DNA of 64,000 nt from Fomitopsis serialis (Eukaryota; Basidiomycota; Agaricomycetes; Polyporales; Fomitopsidaceae), in NCBI RefSeq assembly GCF_022376445.1, contig NW_025955043.1:1-64000 (forward strand), in the 5' to 3' direction. The notes beneath the pieces are model-generated. The model ran no database searches. It was not told the origin of the DNA and saw only the letters and a program-made list of their open reading frames with translations. A program made the position numbers and the translations under genes. The stretch's first letter is position 1. Every line of letters starts with the position of its first letter. Of this stretch, positions 44,410-54,970 are shown piece by piece.

Positions 44410-47032
44410 TCAATCAACAGCACGCACCCGCACGCCGATCAGAACTCCCTCGTCCATCATCACGCTCTCGTAGTCATACTCCTCAATCGTCTCCGTCACG
44501 CTGTACCCCATCTCGGACCGCACCGGCTCCTCAAACACCGTCGACAGCAGCGCCGCGCGCCGCAAAAACACCGTCTTCGCCGCGCCGTCATAGCACTCCA
44601 GGTCGCTGTGCGCCGACTCCCGGATGAGCCGTCCCCGCGCACGGGCCATGTTCGTCCGGCGGGCGACCCCGCGCGGATTGAAGTCGTAGACCAGGATGGG
44701 CGCGGGGCTCTCCCGGCTCATGACGACGAGCCGCTGCCCGCAGGTGACGGTGATCCAGCGGATCGCGAGCCCGTCGCCGTCGAGCCACACGCACACGGGC
44801 GGGCCCCACTCCGCCCACTCCACGTGCGGGGGCTGCATCGCCGGCGACGATGCCGGCGAGACTTGGGGAGCGAGCTCGAGGCGCGCGAGGAGCGAGGAGC
44901 GGTGGACGACGAGGGACAGGTAGTGCAGCGTGCCGTTCAGCAGGTCCTGCGCGACGACGTTGAAGATGATCACCGCGCGCGCGGGGTCGCTGAAGAACGG
45001 CGCGTCGGCGAAGGTGCCGTTGCACGTCGCGAGCGCGTTCGGCTCGGCGCGGCACCAGATCCGGTGCAGGAGCGTGCTGGACGTGATGCGGGGCAGCGCG
45101 AGGCTGCAGAGCGTCTGCAGCGGCGCCGGGTCCTCGGAGGAGCCTTCGGGCACGCTGAGTGAGCAGAGCTCCAGCGAGCGGGCGGTGATGTTCGGTAGAA
45201 CGATCACGTCTGGCGAGAGGAAGCAGAACGCGTTATAATGGGGCCCGTTCGCCGTACGTGTCTAGAATGAAGGGAATGAGTTATTTCGCGTGAAGCAATG
45301 CGGACGTCCGACTGACGAATTTTAGTTTTCCAGTTTTCCAGTTGTAGACGTAGAATGAAACAGCGGGCGTCGCGTCTCCGCGGGCATTCAAGAGGCGCGA
45401 GGAGTTGAAGAGGACGCCGAGCGTGTCCCCGACGATCTCAATCGAGACGCTGCAGTGGCCGGGGAAAAACGGCATCCTCGGGACCTGTAAGACAGGCTGG
45501 GACGCAGCGGGATGGTGGCCTCCGGTTGACAATTTGACCAAGTGGATCCTGAGGTCCGCTAGGATCTCGTTCGCTAAAGTAAACCTGCGCAGGCAGACTT
45601 AGTACTCGCCTCGGGAAAATCAACTTCTTAGGACTCTTGAACTGCTAAGAACAGTGGCGTTTACGGGGAACATTTTTGGAGGCACAATGACAGCTAAGTC
45701 CACATCGTCGGGCCCCGCACCTCTCAAATACACATAGGCAGAGTCCAGCGGATTTGCCAGCTAATTCCATATTGCTAGATCCCCTCCCGAAAACGTATGC
45801 ACAGGCGGAAGGCGTCGGGCCTTCGTCTGGCCTTGTTTTCAGGTGATCCGCACGCTGCGCCGGTTAACCTCGGCTTCAAATCTCGGCCTAGTCCACCCTC
45901 GACACTGCCCGTCATGGTAAAAATGTCGATGGGCACACAGAAGGAGTACCAAGGCCGACGAACCCCGCCTGTACGCTCTTGTTGGCAAGGGGTCTAGCAA
46001 TATGGAATTAGCTAGGTCCACGACGTAGGCCCCCCCCCCCCCAAAAAACGTGCGTATAGGAGCGGGGGTCGTCGGGCGTTAGTATCGAGCGACCTGGACA
46101 ATTGCCACTCAACCTGGCCACCGTAGCCAAAGTCGCGGCTGCCTGGCTCAGCCTGGCCGCATCGGAGTCTGCTGCATCCGGCGTGATCCCATATCATGCC
46201 AGCTGGACTTCTGAAAATGCTTGGAAAACCCTGCGAAGGCTGGTTTTCGTCGAGCATTAGCGATCTGAGGGAGGCGAGGCACGAGTCGATCGCAGAGGTG
46301 CAGCGCGTCCACGTCCGAAAGCACTCTAGAGTTTTCCCCTACCCTTCGGTCGTTTTTTCGAAAGGGTTCCCCGTAAACTCCCCTGTTCTCAAGATTTTCG
46401 GAGTCCAAATTAGCTGCTTTGCCCGCGGTGACTGCGCATAAGAGCGAGTGGTGAGATGGGGCATACGAGTAAGTCACGATTGCGATCAAGTCATGTTCCT
46501 GCGCGGCGATCCCGACGTCCATGATCTTCGAGTGGATGTCTATATGTGCCCACAGGCCGTCCAGAACGTCCGCAGTGCTATCGGCCTTCAACGCCGCGCG
46601 CAGATTGATGGATCGCGTGGCGTCCGTAGACCTCCAAGCCGGCAGCATTCGCGAGTAGGACTCGCCGAGCAGGAACATCCCGCCGGTGAGGTCGTAGATG
46701 CTCGAGGGGTTGTGTGGCACCTGAATCTGCGCAATCCGAGAGAACTCCAAGCGGTGCCATGCTCTCTCCCGCTCCTTCAAAATGCGCAGGCGGTCAGCCA
46801 GGACATGGCGCGACGCGGGGTTGTCGACTGCCCCGGCGGCATAGAGCTCGATGGTGTATTGGAGGCTTGTGTCGGCGTCAATGAGGGTGCGGAGCGATCG
46901 GTTGCCGAGTCTGCAGGAGAGTAAGGCGGGGCAGGGGAGGCGGGCGAGGATGCGGACGATGAGCTCGGTGGGGAGGTCGAGCAGCGGCGACGGTGGCGGG
47001 TCGGGCGCGAGGGCGGCAATAATGACGTTCAT
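44410..47032 (-). CDS. F-box protein with an enlarged first intron
   Basis: Three minus-strand exons (47032-46467, 45584-45317, 45261-44410) join in phase to give 561 aa. The F-box is at the N-terminus: LLDLPTELIVRILARLPCPA followed by an SCRLGNRSLR-type helix. The remainder matches a basidiomycete F-box family whose C-terminal half resembles beta-propeller blades (HLVKLSTGGHHP, IEIVGDTLGVLF, FYVYNWKTGK, VFEEP and VMMDEGVLIGVRVRA). It probably acts as an SCF ubiquitin-ligase receptor. Intron 1 is 882 nt and contains nested inverted repeats; intron 2 is 55 nt. A TATA-like sequence lies about 33 bases upstream of the start codon. The coding sequence itself is unbroken if the long intron is spliced. 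Confidence 0.8.
45648..46389. mobile_element. Intronic element bounded by 24-bp inverted repeats
   Basis: Inverted repeats at 45648-45671 and 46366-46389 share a core GTTTACGGGGAAC, with looser similarity outside them (for example ggactcttgaa against ggactccgaaaatcttgaga). They lie inside the 882-nt F-box intron and probably mark a non-autonomous DNA transposon of about 0.8 kb. True ends and target duplication are not clear. Confidence 0.45.
45764..46008. mobile_element. MITE-like element nested in the F-box intron
   Basis: The ends ATTCCATATTGCTAGA and its reverse complement, with imperfect similarity continuing inward for about 60 bp, bound a 245-bp segment flanked by TA at both ends. This fits a Tc1/mariner-type miniature element without coding capacity. 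A 13-base C run follows at about 46030-46042. Confidence 0.5.
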
Positions 47033-47279
47033 GATGGTACCCGACAGTGATCGGCTCGGCGTCTAATATACCCCCGCTTGTAACACGCCTCCCGGTTTCC
47101 TTTTTTGGTTGAATATGCTTCACGGACCGTGACTCCCCAGTCAGACTTTCCGAACGACCTTCGTGCGCAAAAATGATATCCTATATCCTTCATCTAACTG
47201 GACTATATCCAAGGGCATGTACTTCGAGTGTCATCATTTCTTGTTACCAACTTCGGATCCCAACATCGCGAAGTTCAAG
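47033..47279. other. Upstream region of the second F-box gene
   Basis: Promoter and leader. The TATA-like 'ctaatatac' lies near 47065. No gene is seen. Confidence 0.35.
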
Positions 47280-47660
47280 TTCTTCGAGACCTATTTGTAT
47301 AGCATCGCTATCTATCCCAGCTAGCCAGTGGCGGAGAAACAGGGCGAACGCGTATCGGTACATAGCAATGGCACACAGAGAACTGAGGAAGGCACGCCAG
47401 CAAACAAGAGCAGGTTACACATGTCTAAGCAATGGAGATAGACCGAGCTATATGGTCAAGGCACGCATTGAATGTACAAACACGGGGTCAGCAAGCAATA
47501 CAGATAGAGACATACAACTGCCTCAGCACAGCTACTGCTGCATCCCATTCTTTGCAACTCGCTCACGACCACCCGCGGGACCGGCCATCACCGTGTCAAC
47601 AGAGCTCCCGTCACTGTCGCCTTCCTCGTCAGAGTCAGATGAGGAAACTGGAGCGACAAT
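47280..47660 (-). repeat. Inverted partial copy of the split gene's 3' end
   Basis: On the minus strand this matches about 36600-37005: the last 25 or so codons, ending GRERVAKNGMQQ and stop, plus several hundred bases of 3' flank, with scattered substitutions and small gaps. The 5' part of the gene is absent, so this is a truncated dispersed copy. An open frame running into it from 47819 is probably coincidental. Confidence 0.7.
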
Positions 47661-47980
47661 GTAAGTAGTGTGCTGTGCCACGACGGTCTGCCAGCCGCGT
47701 TTGCATATGCCGAAGACCATTCCCTTCAAGGTGTGGGGATGTCCTTGCAGGTCGCGGCCCAAGGTCAGAGCTTTGCCCCCGTCATGGCCAGGTGGGTTGC
47801 ACAAGGGGTATGTTAGCACTTACAGATCATGTCCGCCCGCGCTAATAGTGGGGTTAGCTGCCTCCTACATACCGACTTCGAGTTCGAGTAAACCTCTACC
47901 TGTTCCTTGGCAACAATCACCATAATTTAGGATATTAATGATACATGTCCTACCACGAAGCCGAACATCCCGAATCGCGA
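47661..47980. other. Intergenic sequence
   Basis: No gene or repeat is recognised between the gene-fragment copy and the UstYa-type gene. Confidence 0.35.
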
Positions 47981-49066
47981 TCAAGACTTGGGTTCCGGCA
48001 TGTCAACCACTCCCTCCGTCCGGGTGAGACTCGCCGCTCCGATCCAAACACTCCGCTCCTGGTTCCAGTCGACGATCCCGTCGTAGTTTCTGCACCGATG
48101 CTGCGTGCTGAAGTCCGGCCAGGGCCTGCCGTGGTCCGCGACCCAGTTGAAGGTGATGAGCCCGACGTCCGCGGTGCACATGAGGCTCTGCCGCAACAGT
48201 TCGACGCAGTGGTCTGGGGCACCGGGCGGGTTAGCGGGAAACGGGGACGACGGGGCGCATGATGGGGGACTCACCGAGGTGCACGCGGTAGAAGGCGGGA
48301 TCCTGCTGGTAGCTGTCGTCGAGGGGCGCGTAGTAGTCCCAGTACGTGTTCTTGCGGAGCATGTTCTGCGAGCTCGGAGGTGAGCTGTCGGCCCCGGTCG
48401 CGGATTACACTTCGAGTTGACGACGTACCAGACAGTGCATGTGGTGCGCGATCTCGAGCGTCGCGATGTACCCCCGCCAAACTCTGCATGGTACTTGGCG
48501 AGCGACGGTTTGGGCTCCTTACCGATCTTCGCGAGGTCGTCCTCGAATATGCGCAATGGTCTGACTAGGTCACGACGTGAGCTATGAAGGTGTATAGGTG
48601 AGCGAAGTCTTACGGTCGCTTATTCTGTCCCATGCAGCGTCAATCACTGGACTGGGAGTGCCTCGGAACTCGGAAGGGTGACGCAGAGAGCCATTGAAGA
48701 CGACATCGCGATATTCCACCGCTTCTATCGCAGGAGCTACATCCAACCTCGCTCAGCCCGCATCCGCAGTGGCCAACAATCCCAGCGCTTACAGTACGCC
48801 GACAGCTGTTTCGCGCATTGAGAGTCCGGCGGAACGCGGAGGGACGCGTTGAAGAGCACAAGCGAGGCGCAGAAGGATGTGAGGCCGACTAGAGTTGGCC
48901 AGTAACGGCGAAGAAACGTCTGCCGCGTGGTTGGTTTGCTGAGACTCGGATGCAGGCCATCGGCATTGCGAGACGGAGACGGCGGGGACTTGAGCTCTAC
49001 CACGTCCTCTGCGTCGTCTGTATCAGAGTTGGGTAGCTGAAAATAGCCTCCACTAGGTTTGGGCAT
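47981..49066 (-). pseudogene. UstYa-type (DUF3328) protein with one frameshift
   Basis: Five minus-strand exons (49066-48793, 48736-48614, 48564-48429, 48365-48275, 48213-47981) describe a type II membrane protein: a cytosolic N-terminus, one transmembrane helix (TLVGLTSFCASLVLF), then the luminal UstYa domain with YSPA, an HHMHC motif in exon 3 and a DHCVELLRQ motif in exon 5. UstYa-like proteins are copper-dependent oxidases or cyclases in fungal secondary-metabolite pathways, including ribosomal peptides. The coding total is 857 nt, one short of a whole number of codons. The break is in a five-G run in exon 3, just ahead of HHMHC. It is either an assembly error or an inactivating deletion. 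No tyrosinase or other pathway gene is visible nearby. Confidence 0.7.
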
Positions 49067-49517
49067 GTTAGCACGCGAGTGAATCCGTGTTATACGCGCG
49101 CAACGGCAGCCGGCAGGTATGGTGCAAGTAGTCACCAGTCAGGACGTTCGGAGCGTAGGCTCAGCACAGCGCAGGACTTATCTGAAGACTGGAATAGTGA
49201 TTCGATGACGACCACTGCCACTAGGGCAGTGTATAATCTGCCAGTTGGTGGTCGTTGGACACCGAGTTGACATGGGAAACCGATGAAAACCAGTGCAGTG
49301 ATGTATTCCACTTACATCCAATACCGCGACGTAGCCTATGTGGCATGCGCGCATATGAGTTGGCCAGTACTTACATGGTTGGCGTTCGTGACTCGACGTG
49401 ATCATGAACTGAGTCAGTCCCGTAACTTGAGAGATCCTAGTTCGACCTTCATAGCAATAGTTTAGCGCCCGCAGCCACTGCATAGAACCATTAGCAAACC
49501 GCAGCCTGTTACCCTAC
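49067..49517. other. Upstream region of the UstYa-type gene
   Basis: Probable promoter. No other coding signal is seen. Confidence 0.35.
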
Positions 49518-49856
49518 TTATCTGTCTCCCCACTCGCTACCCTCTGCGATACACGAGACCTCTACGTTGGCGATGTTCGCTAGCGTCTTCTCGAACAACG
49601 CGACATCGCCGTGACAGTCCCCGACCTCGGTTTCGCACGGGTTCAAGTTCTCAGCGTCGTCACTGAACAGTGGACTGCCAGTGTGCTGGAAAGATGGATG
49701 GGGCGGAGGCGTGCGAGCAAGATCATTGAAGTAGTTGCGGCTGTGCGTGAAGCTCTCGAGACCGTCGAGCGCGGCCCACGGGATGGGGACCCAAAGGACC
49801 ATAGCAAGGAGGCAGGCGTTAGCCACCGTGAACTTGGGATTGGGACAATGGAGCAT
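49518..49856 (-). CDS. Small possibly secreted protein
   Basis: A 112-codon minus-strand frame starts with a short polar segment, then a hydrophobic stretch (VANACLLAMVLWVPIPWAAL) that could be a signal anchor. The rest is acidic and polar with cysteines at NPCETEVGDC and SCIAEG. I recognise no family. It sits upstream of the UstYa-type gene on the same strand. It may be a secreted protein or the last exon of a longer gene. The start is not fixed because an alternative open frame reaches 49912. Confidence 0.4.
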   Translation of the reverse strand: MLHCPNPKFTVANACLLAMVLWVPIPWAALDGLESFTHSRNYFNDLARTPPPHPSFQHTGSPLFSDDAENLNPCETEVGDCHGDVALFEKTLANIANVEVSCIAEGSEWGDR

Positions 49857-50015
49857 TCGCGCACGTGATGTGAATGACGCGGGGTGGTGACCCAGTTGAA
49901 CGGTATATTCATTGTTCGCTCCCTCCTCCCAACCTCCTCCTCCGAGCCTCCTTTCCTCTATTTACCTTTATTTTGATTTGCAGCCGTCTGGATATACTGC
50001 CAGCAAACGTTCTCG

Positions 50016-53000
50016 ATGAGCACCGGCCACAGGCCCGACGGTATCTTACCTGATCTCACTAATCACTTTGGTTCTTCTCACAACGCGAAGGCCGCGAGGC
50101 GCAAGCATGGCTCCTCTCTCGCCCAACCCTCCACCTCAAATGCACGCCCGAGCTCATCCGGAACAACTCATACGGGTCTCTTCACACCTCCGTCATCGCA
50201 GAGTCAGGCAGAGATGGATGCGCGTCGCATGCTGATCAGTCCCCCACCCGAAGAGTTTCTCCGGCGGAATAGATCTGTTGTATGTTGGCATTGTACTCGT
50301 ACCTGGACAAAGCTGATTGGTGTAGTCCCTGCGGTCCCGTTTGGCGGACGGATCTACGCAGCAGATTCATACTGCGTCGTCTGACGCTTCCTCGGCATCC
50401 AAGTCGTCGAAGTCTGCTGCAAAGCGCAAACGTCAGATAAGTACAACTGCAATCCCTGACGCTGACACAGCGGACGTCGATGCCGAGCATGGAGAGGGAG
50501 GAAGCACACTGGGAGATGCCAACGTCGCTGCAGAAGCGACACCCAACAGTAAGCCCCGCAAACAGTCCAAGCGCCATGTCAACTTCGTCGCCCGAGCCTC
50601 TTCGCCTGTCCGGCCCTCCACAAGCAAAGACGTAGCCCCCGTCTCTACTCCTACCCGCACCCGCTCTGAGTCCCCCTCCAAACGTGCCCTCTTCCTCTCC
50701 CCACATCACATCAACCCCCGCGCCGACTACATCCCGCCCTCTCCTTCGCGCCGCCGCGAGCACATATCTGCTTCCGCCCGTCGCCGCTCCGTGACGCCGA
50801 TCTTCCCGTACGAGCCTCCGCGCGAGCGTTTTACGCCGCCGCGCGAGGTCTTCTGCTCGCCATCGCAAGAGTCGCCTACGCGCTCGCGGCCAAACCGGCG
50901 CAAGTCCGTGCACAGCGCGAAGGGCACGAAGCGGCTGACTCTGACGATCAAGAAGGAGCCGCCGGTGATCGACCTCACCCAACCGCTGCCCCCGCCGTCC
51001 CCGACGGACGACCCGCTGTTATTGTCTGGCCCGCCTCGACGCCGGAAGCCGAAACCGCGCCCGAGCGAGGTCAGGCCGTGTACTCCCCCTCCCCTTCCTT
51101 CTTTCTCCTTTGACGACTCTCTCGATGCTGGTTCTACACACTCGCTTAATGGTTCTACACATTCATATTCTCGTGATACCCCACCTATGTTGTCGAGTTC
51201 GCCGATGCGCGAGGACGATGAGGACGAGGACGAGGATGCCCCTCTCCCGGAGCTCATCATGGCTGCACCGGCACAGGCCGCCCCGTCCGACCCCGTCTTC
51301 ACCGACGACGAGGACGCCAGTGGCGACCCGGCACCCGTATTCAACTTCTCTGCGCTGGACGCGGCGAGTGACGACGATTGGAGCGACGACGGACGCGGCG
51401 CAGGTCGCGAGGAAGCGGAGGAGGCGACGGGCGAGTATACGGGGAGGTTCAGGGTCATGGCCATACCGACGAAGGCAGACCCGCCGAGCAGCTGTACGAG
51501 GATGAGGATGGATAAGTGGGGGCGGCCGAAGAGCCCGCATCCGAGACGAAGCTTGGCTGCTTTGGAAGAGGGGGAGGAGGGAGTTGCGGAGGACGAGGAT
51601 GAGGACGAGGTGATGAAGGAAGTGGAGGAGGCGGAGGAGAGCGAGGGTAGGGAGGAGGATGTGCTGGAAGGGCAGGATGTTGAGCTTGAGGAAGAAGTTT
51701 ATCAGCCTCCTGTCGAGGTTCGGGAAGAGCTTGCCCTCGATGAAGACGAGGAGTCATACGAGGCTCGGTACGAGCCAGCAGTCATCCCTGTCGAAGAACC
51801 GGATTTCGTGGACCTTTCGGTAGAGGTGCACGAAGACTCGCGCACGCCCTCCCCAACTCCCTTCGAGCTACTAACCCAGAAGACCACTGAACAATATGAC
51901 TTCGACGTGCTCATGGACGACGCGAGCGACCAGGACACACTCACGGAGCCGGACCCCGACCTTGCGGACGATCTCGTCTCGGAGCTCAGTTCGAAGGGCA
52001 AGGAGCGCGCGATCGTGCACAGCGACGTCTCTCCATTGCCTAGCACGTCTACTGTCACGGTCGAAGCTCCCACTGAGGCTGAAGTGGAGGTTGTGGAGGA
52101 GTACTCGTCTGTCGACGTTGACGAGGAAGAGGAGGACCGCTCGGACGAGGCTGTCATCGACCGCGAACTGTCTGTCCTGCCGGACGACGAGAGCGAAGAG
52201 GAGGAGGAAATTGAAGCCACCACGGAAGTCCTACAACACGCGTTCCATCCTCCCAGTGAGTCTCGCTCTACCGATGCGGAGGCGAATCCGGTGCGCTCCC
52301 CGGAGGTGCAGCCCGCGGCGGCAGATGAGTACGATAACCCAGCGGATGGTTCCGACGACGATGAGAGCGACTCCTTGGATGACGGTGTCATCAAGATCAC
52401 CAGTGATGACCCTCTGGCAGCCGCTCGCGCTGCAGCGATTCTCAGGCTGGTGAGTGTCTAGCGCCATATTCATTTTCCTAATCAGACTGAACGTCTCTCG
52501 CAGCACGACTACGACTGCGTCCCGCGCATTCTCGCCAAGAAACGCCGCCATTCTCATCTCGACGCGACGTCCGCCATCCGCGACGCGCGCCGCCGGTCGT
52601 CGCTCGCCTCAGGGATCAGTAAGGCCACCTCGTCCACGCCGAAGGGTACGCGCAGGCACACCCTCGGGGGCATGCTCGGCGACAAGGTGTTCATCCCAGG
52701 GAGCCCGGCGTTGACCATACCGGAGTTGCTGAAGGAAGCGGAGCGTTCGCTTGATCTTGAGAACCTCAGCCACAGCCACAGCCAGGTTCAGGATGAAAGC
52801 GCGGTCCTGCAGAAGATGGCCTCGACCCGGAACGAGTTCGTCACGCCGTTGAAGCCGGCAGACTCGTTCAGTTGGGCGACGCCGAGCTTCTCCTTGGGGG
52901 ACGCGTCGACTCCGGTTGGGAGAGAGGCGGGAGCTTGGGCGCGCAAGGAGTGGAAGAAGCTGGATTCGTGCTTGACAGACGAGCGGCTTGCGCTTGGAGG

Positions 53001-53896
53001 TGGCAAGGTGCTGGTGGATGTTGATTCTGTTGATCTGGAGAAGGTCGCGGATCGGTTCTTCGCGCAGTGGGAGGGAACATCTGTGTTGCAGGAGCCTGAT
53101 GGGCTGAATCGGTACGTTTCTGGTCGCCTAGAACCAGACGTTTCTGACTGACTGTTCATACAGGGAGGATGTCTTGCGGCGTGCCAGAGCGTTGCAGAAG
53201 AAGCAGCAGGCTGGAAGGGTCGCACCGCCCACGCCTTCATCCGTCTCCCTGCTGTCAAACACTCCTGGTATGTCAAGCTTCGAGAAGGAGTGCACTACGC
53301 CCCAAGGGCATGCATCTTCCGTGCCTCCCGCTCCTTCACCGGCCGAACCAGAAAGATTGCAACCACCGCCACAACCGCACCCACAACCCAGGAGCGGCAC
53401 CGTTATCCCGCGCCCTACGTTCACGACGAGAGTTAAGGGCTTCTTCTCTTCCTACCTCCCCGTCCCATCTGGCTCGAAAGCGCAACCTGTCAAGAAGCCC
53501 AAACCCGCGCAACCAGGCTTTCCCGTACCACCACCAGAAACCTTCGCCAAACCCCGCGCACCGATCCACACACCTGCCCCGAAGCCTGTGCCGAAGCCCG
53601 TCCCTCCGAGGAACTCTGTCCAACTGAACGCTGTGCCCCCGCCGAAGCCGTCCAGGATACCGCGCGGCAAGGAACAGCCTCGCAGATTGGTGGACCTGCA
53701 CCCGGCGCCACCACCTCCGGTGGACAAGCCGCTCCGAATGGATCCTTCCGCGAAGAGGCGCAGTAGCGGCGGGAGTGTCAAGGATCTGATCCTGGCTTTC
53801 GAGGGACTGGGCGAGAGCTCGAGCTCGAGACCTGCTTCAGTGGCGTCGAATCGTGGAGGGAGTAAGTTGAAGGAGCGGCCCTTATGGAGACCTTGA
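50016..53896 (+). CDS. Large disordered acidic protein, function unknown
   Basis: Four exons (50016-50279, 50326-52449, 52504-53111, 53164-53896) join in phase to give 1242 aa. It is mostly low complexity: a Ser/Pro/Arg-rich first third with basic nuclear-signal-like stretches (KSAAKRKRQ, RPNRRKS), then long Asp/Glu-rich tracts, then a conserved-looking helical part (HDYDCVPRILAKKRRHSHLD, and an EKVADRFFAQWEG segment near residue 990), and a Pro-rich tail (PPKPSRIPRGKE). Nuclear localisation is plausible. I recognise no named domain. Exon 2 alone encodes 708 residues, so splicing is well constrained. The basic and helical blocks may be the conserved core seen in other basidiomycetes. Confidence 0.8.
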
Positions 53897-54970
53897 TTGA
53901 GCGATATACCAGTATGAATTATGATTTAAGTATGAACTAGTATGTTGAGGTACATGCCCGCCTACATAACGTCGCAACCCAGATAGCTGCTGGACTGCCG
54001 TGAAGCGAATGTCCTTGAAGGAGACCAGCCTTTCTTCTGACGCACGGAAAAGGCCCAGATGCAGCGTCGAACGCTAGAGCTTAGAGCCAGGCATAAATAC
54101 AGGGATGATGAGGTTGTCGACTAGACAACAAACCTCCCTCACAGTATGCCGCGCTTCAACGCTAGAAAACAATCGCGGAGAGGGCTCGACGCTACGGCGA
54201 AAAGGGTGCTGTTCACTGGCCAATCCCTTCCTGAGCTCAACCTCCACACCGATGGCCACCATGCAAACCCATCAAAATTCTGTTTGAACCTGTGTTCGGG
54301 AACGGGAGAGGGCTGACCTGGACGGTCGACGAACAGCCGGTTGAAGGGCAGCTGAGGAAAGACGACGTTATTTGCCTCCATACTATTACAGACACACAAC
54401 GTACCACAGCCTGAACGCTTCGCTAAAACCCCTAATTATAGACTCATCAGGGCAGTTGTCGTCTCGACTTCTCACATCGAGAACTCGCTCGCCATGCTAT
54501 GAAAGATATTGCTCTATTTGCGCGAGTCAACGATCTATAAAGTCGAGACAAGTAACTACAATGCACAGTGATGGAGTATATTGAGACGGGGAGAGAGCTT
54601 AATGAGACAATCAAGGCGTATGTTCGGAATGAAGAAACATGGACAGTACAGAGTGCTGGGTCACGAAAACTAGTACTACAGCGTGGATTTAGGTGGTCGC
54701 GCACTGCGAGCAGGGAGGGGTCGGGTCGTGGGACTATGCGGGGGTTCATTGAGATTCATAACGCGTACTAGTGGTAGGGACTGTAAGGCATGGTGGGCGA
54801 ATGCAAAATACGAAACCCAAAAGAAAATGCAACACATGCAAGAAAACGAAGATCAAGTACGCACGTATCGACTAGCAACTAGACGGGCGGCAGCCCGGTT
54901 TTGCAGAAGGAAGGACGGTGAATATGTACAGGCAAACAATTAGAAGCGATGAATGAACGGATCCTCGCGT
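53897..54970. other. Convergent intergenic region, 1.1 kb
   Basis: It lies between the disordered-protein gene and the mucin-like gene. Several short open frames have no family resemblance. Confidence 0.4.

Noticed and set aside
44245..45162. 305-codon plus-strand ORF
   Set aside because: It is antisense to the third exon of the F-box gene, whose minus-strand frame has family motifs.
46148..46460. Read-through of the first F-box exon into the following 100 codons
   Set aside because: Those codons lack family similarity; a donor at 46466 in the correct phase joins to 45584.
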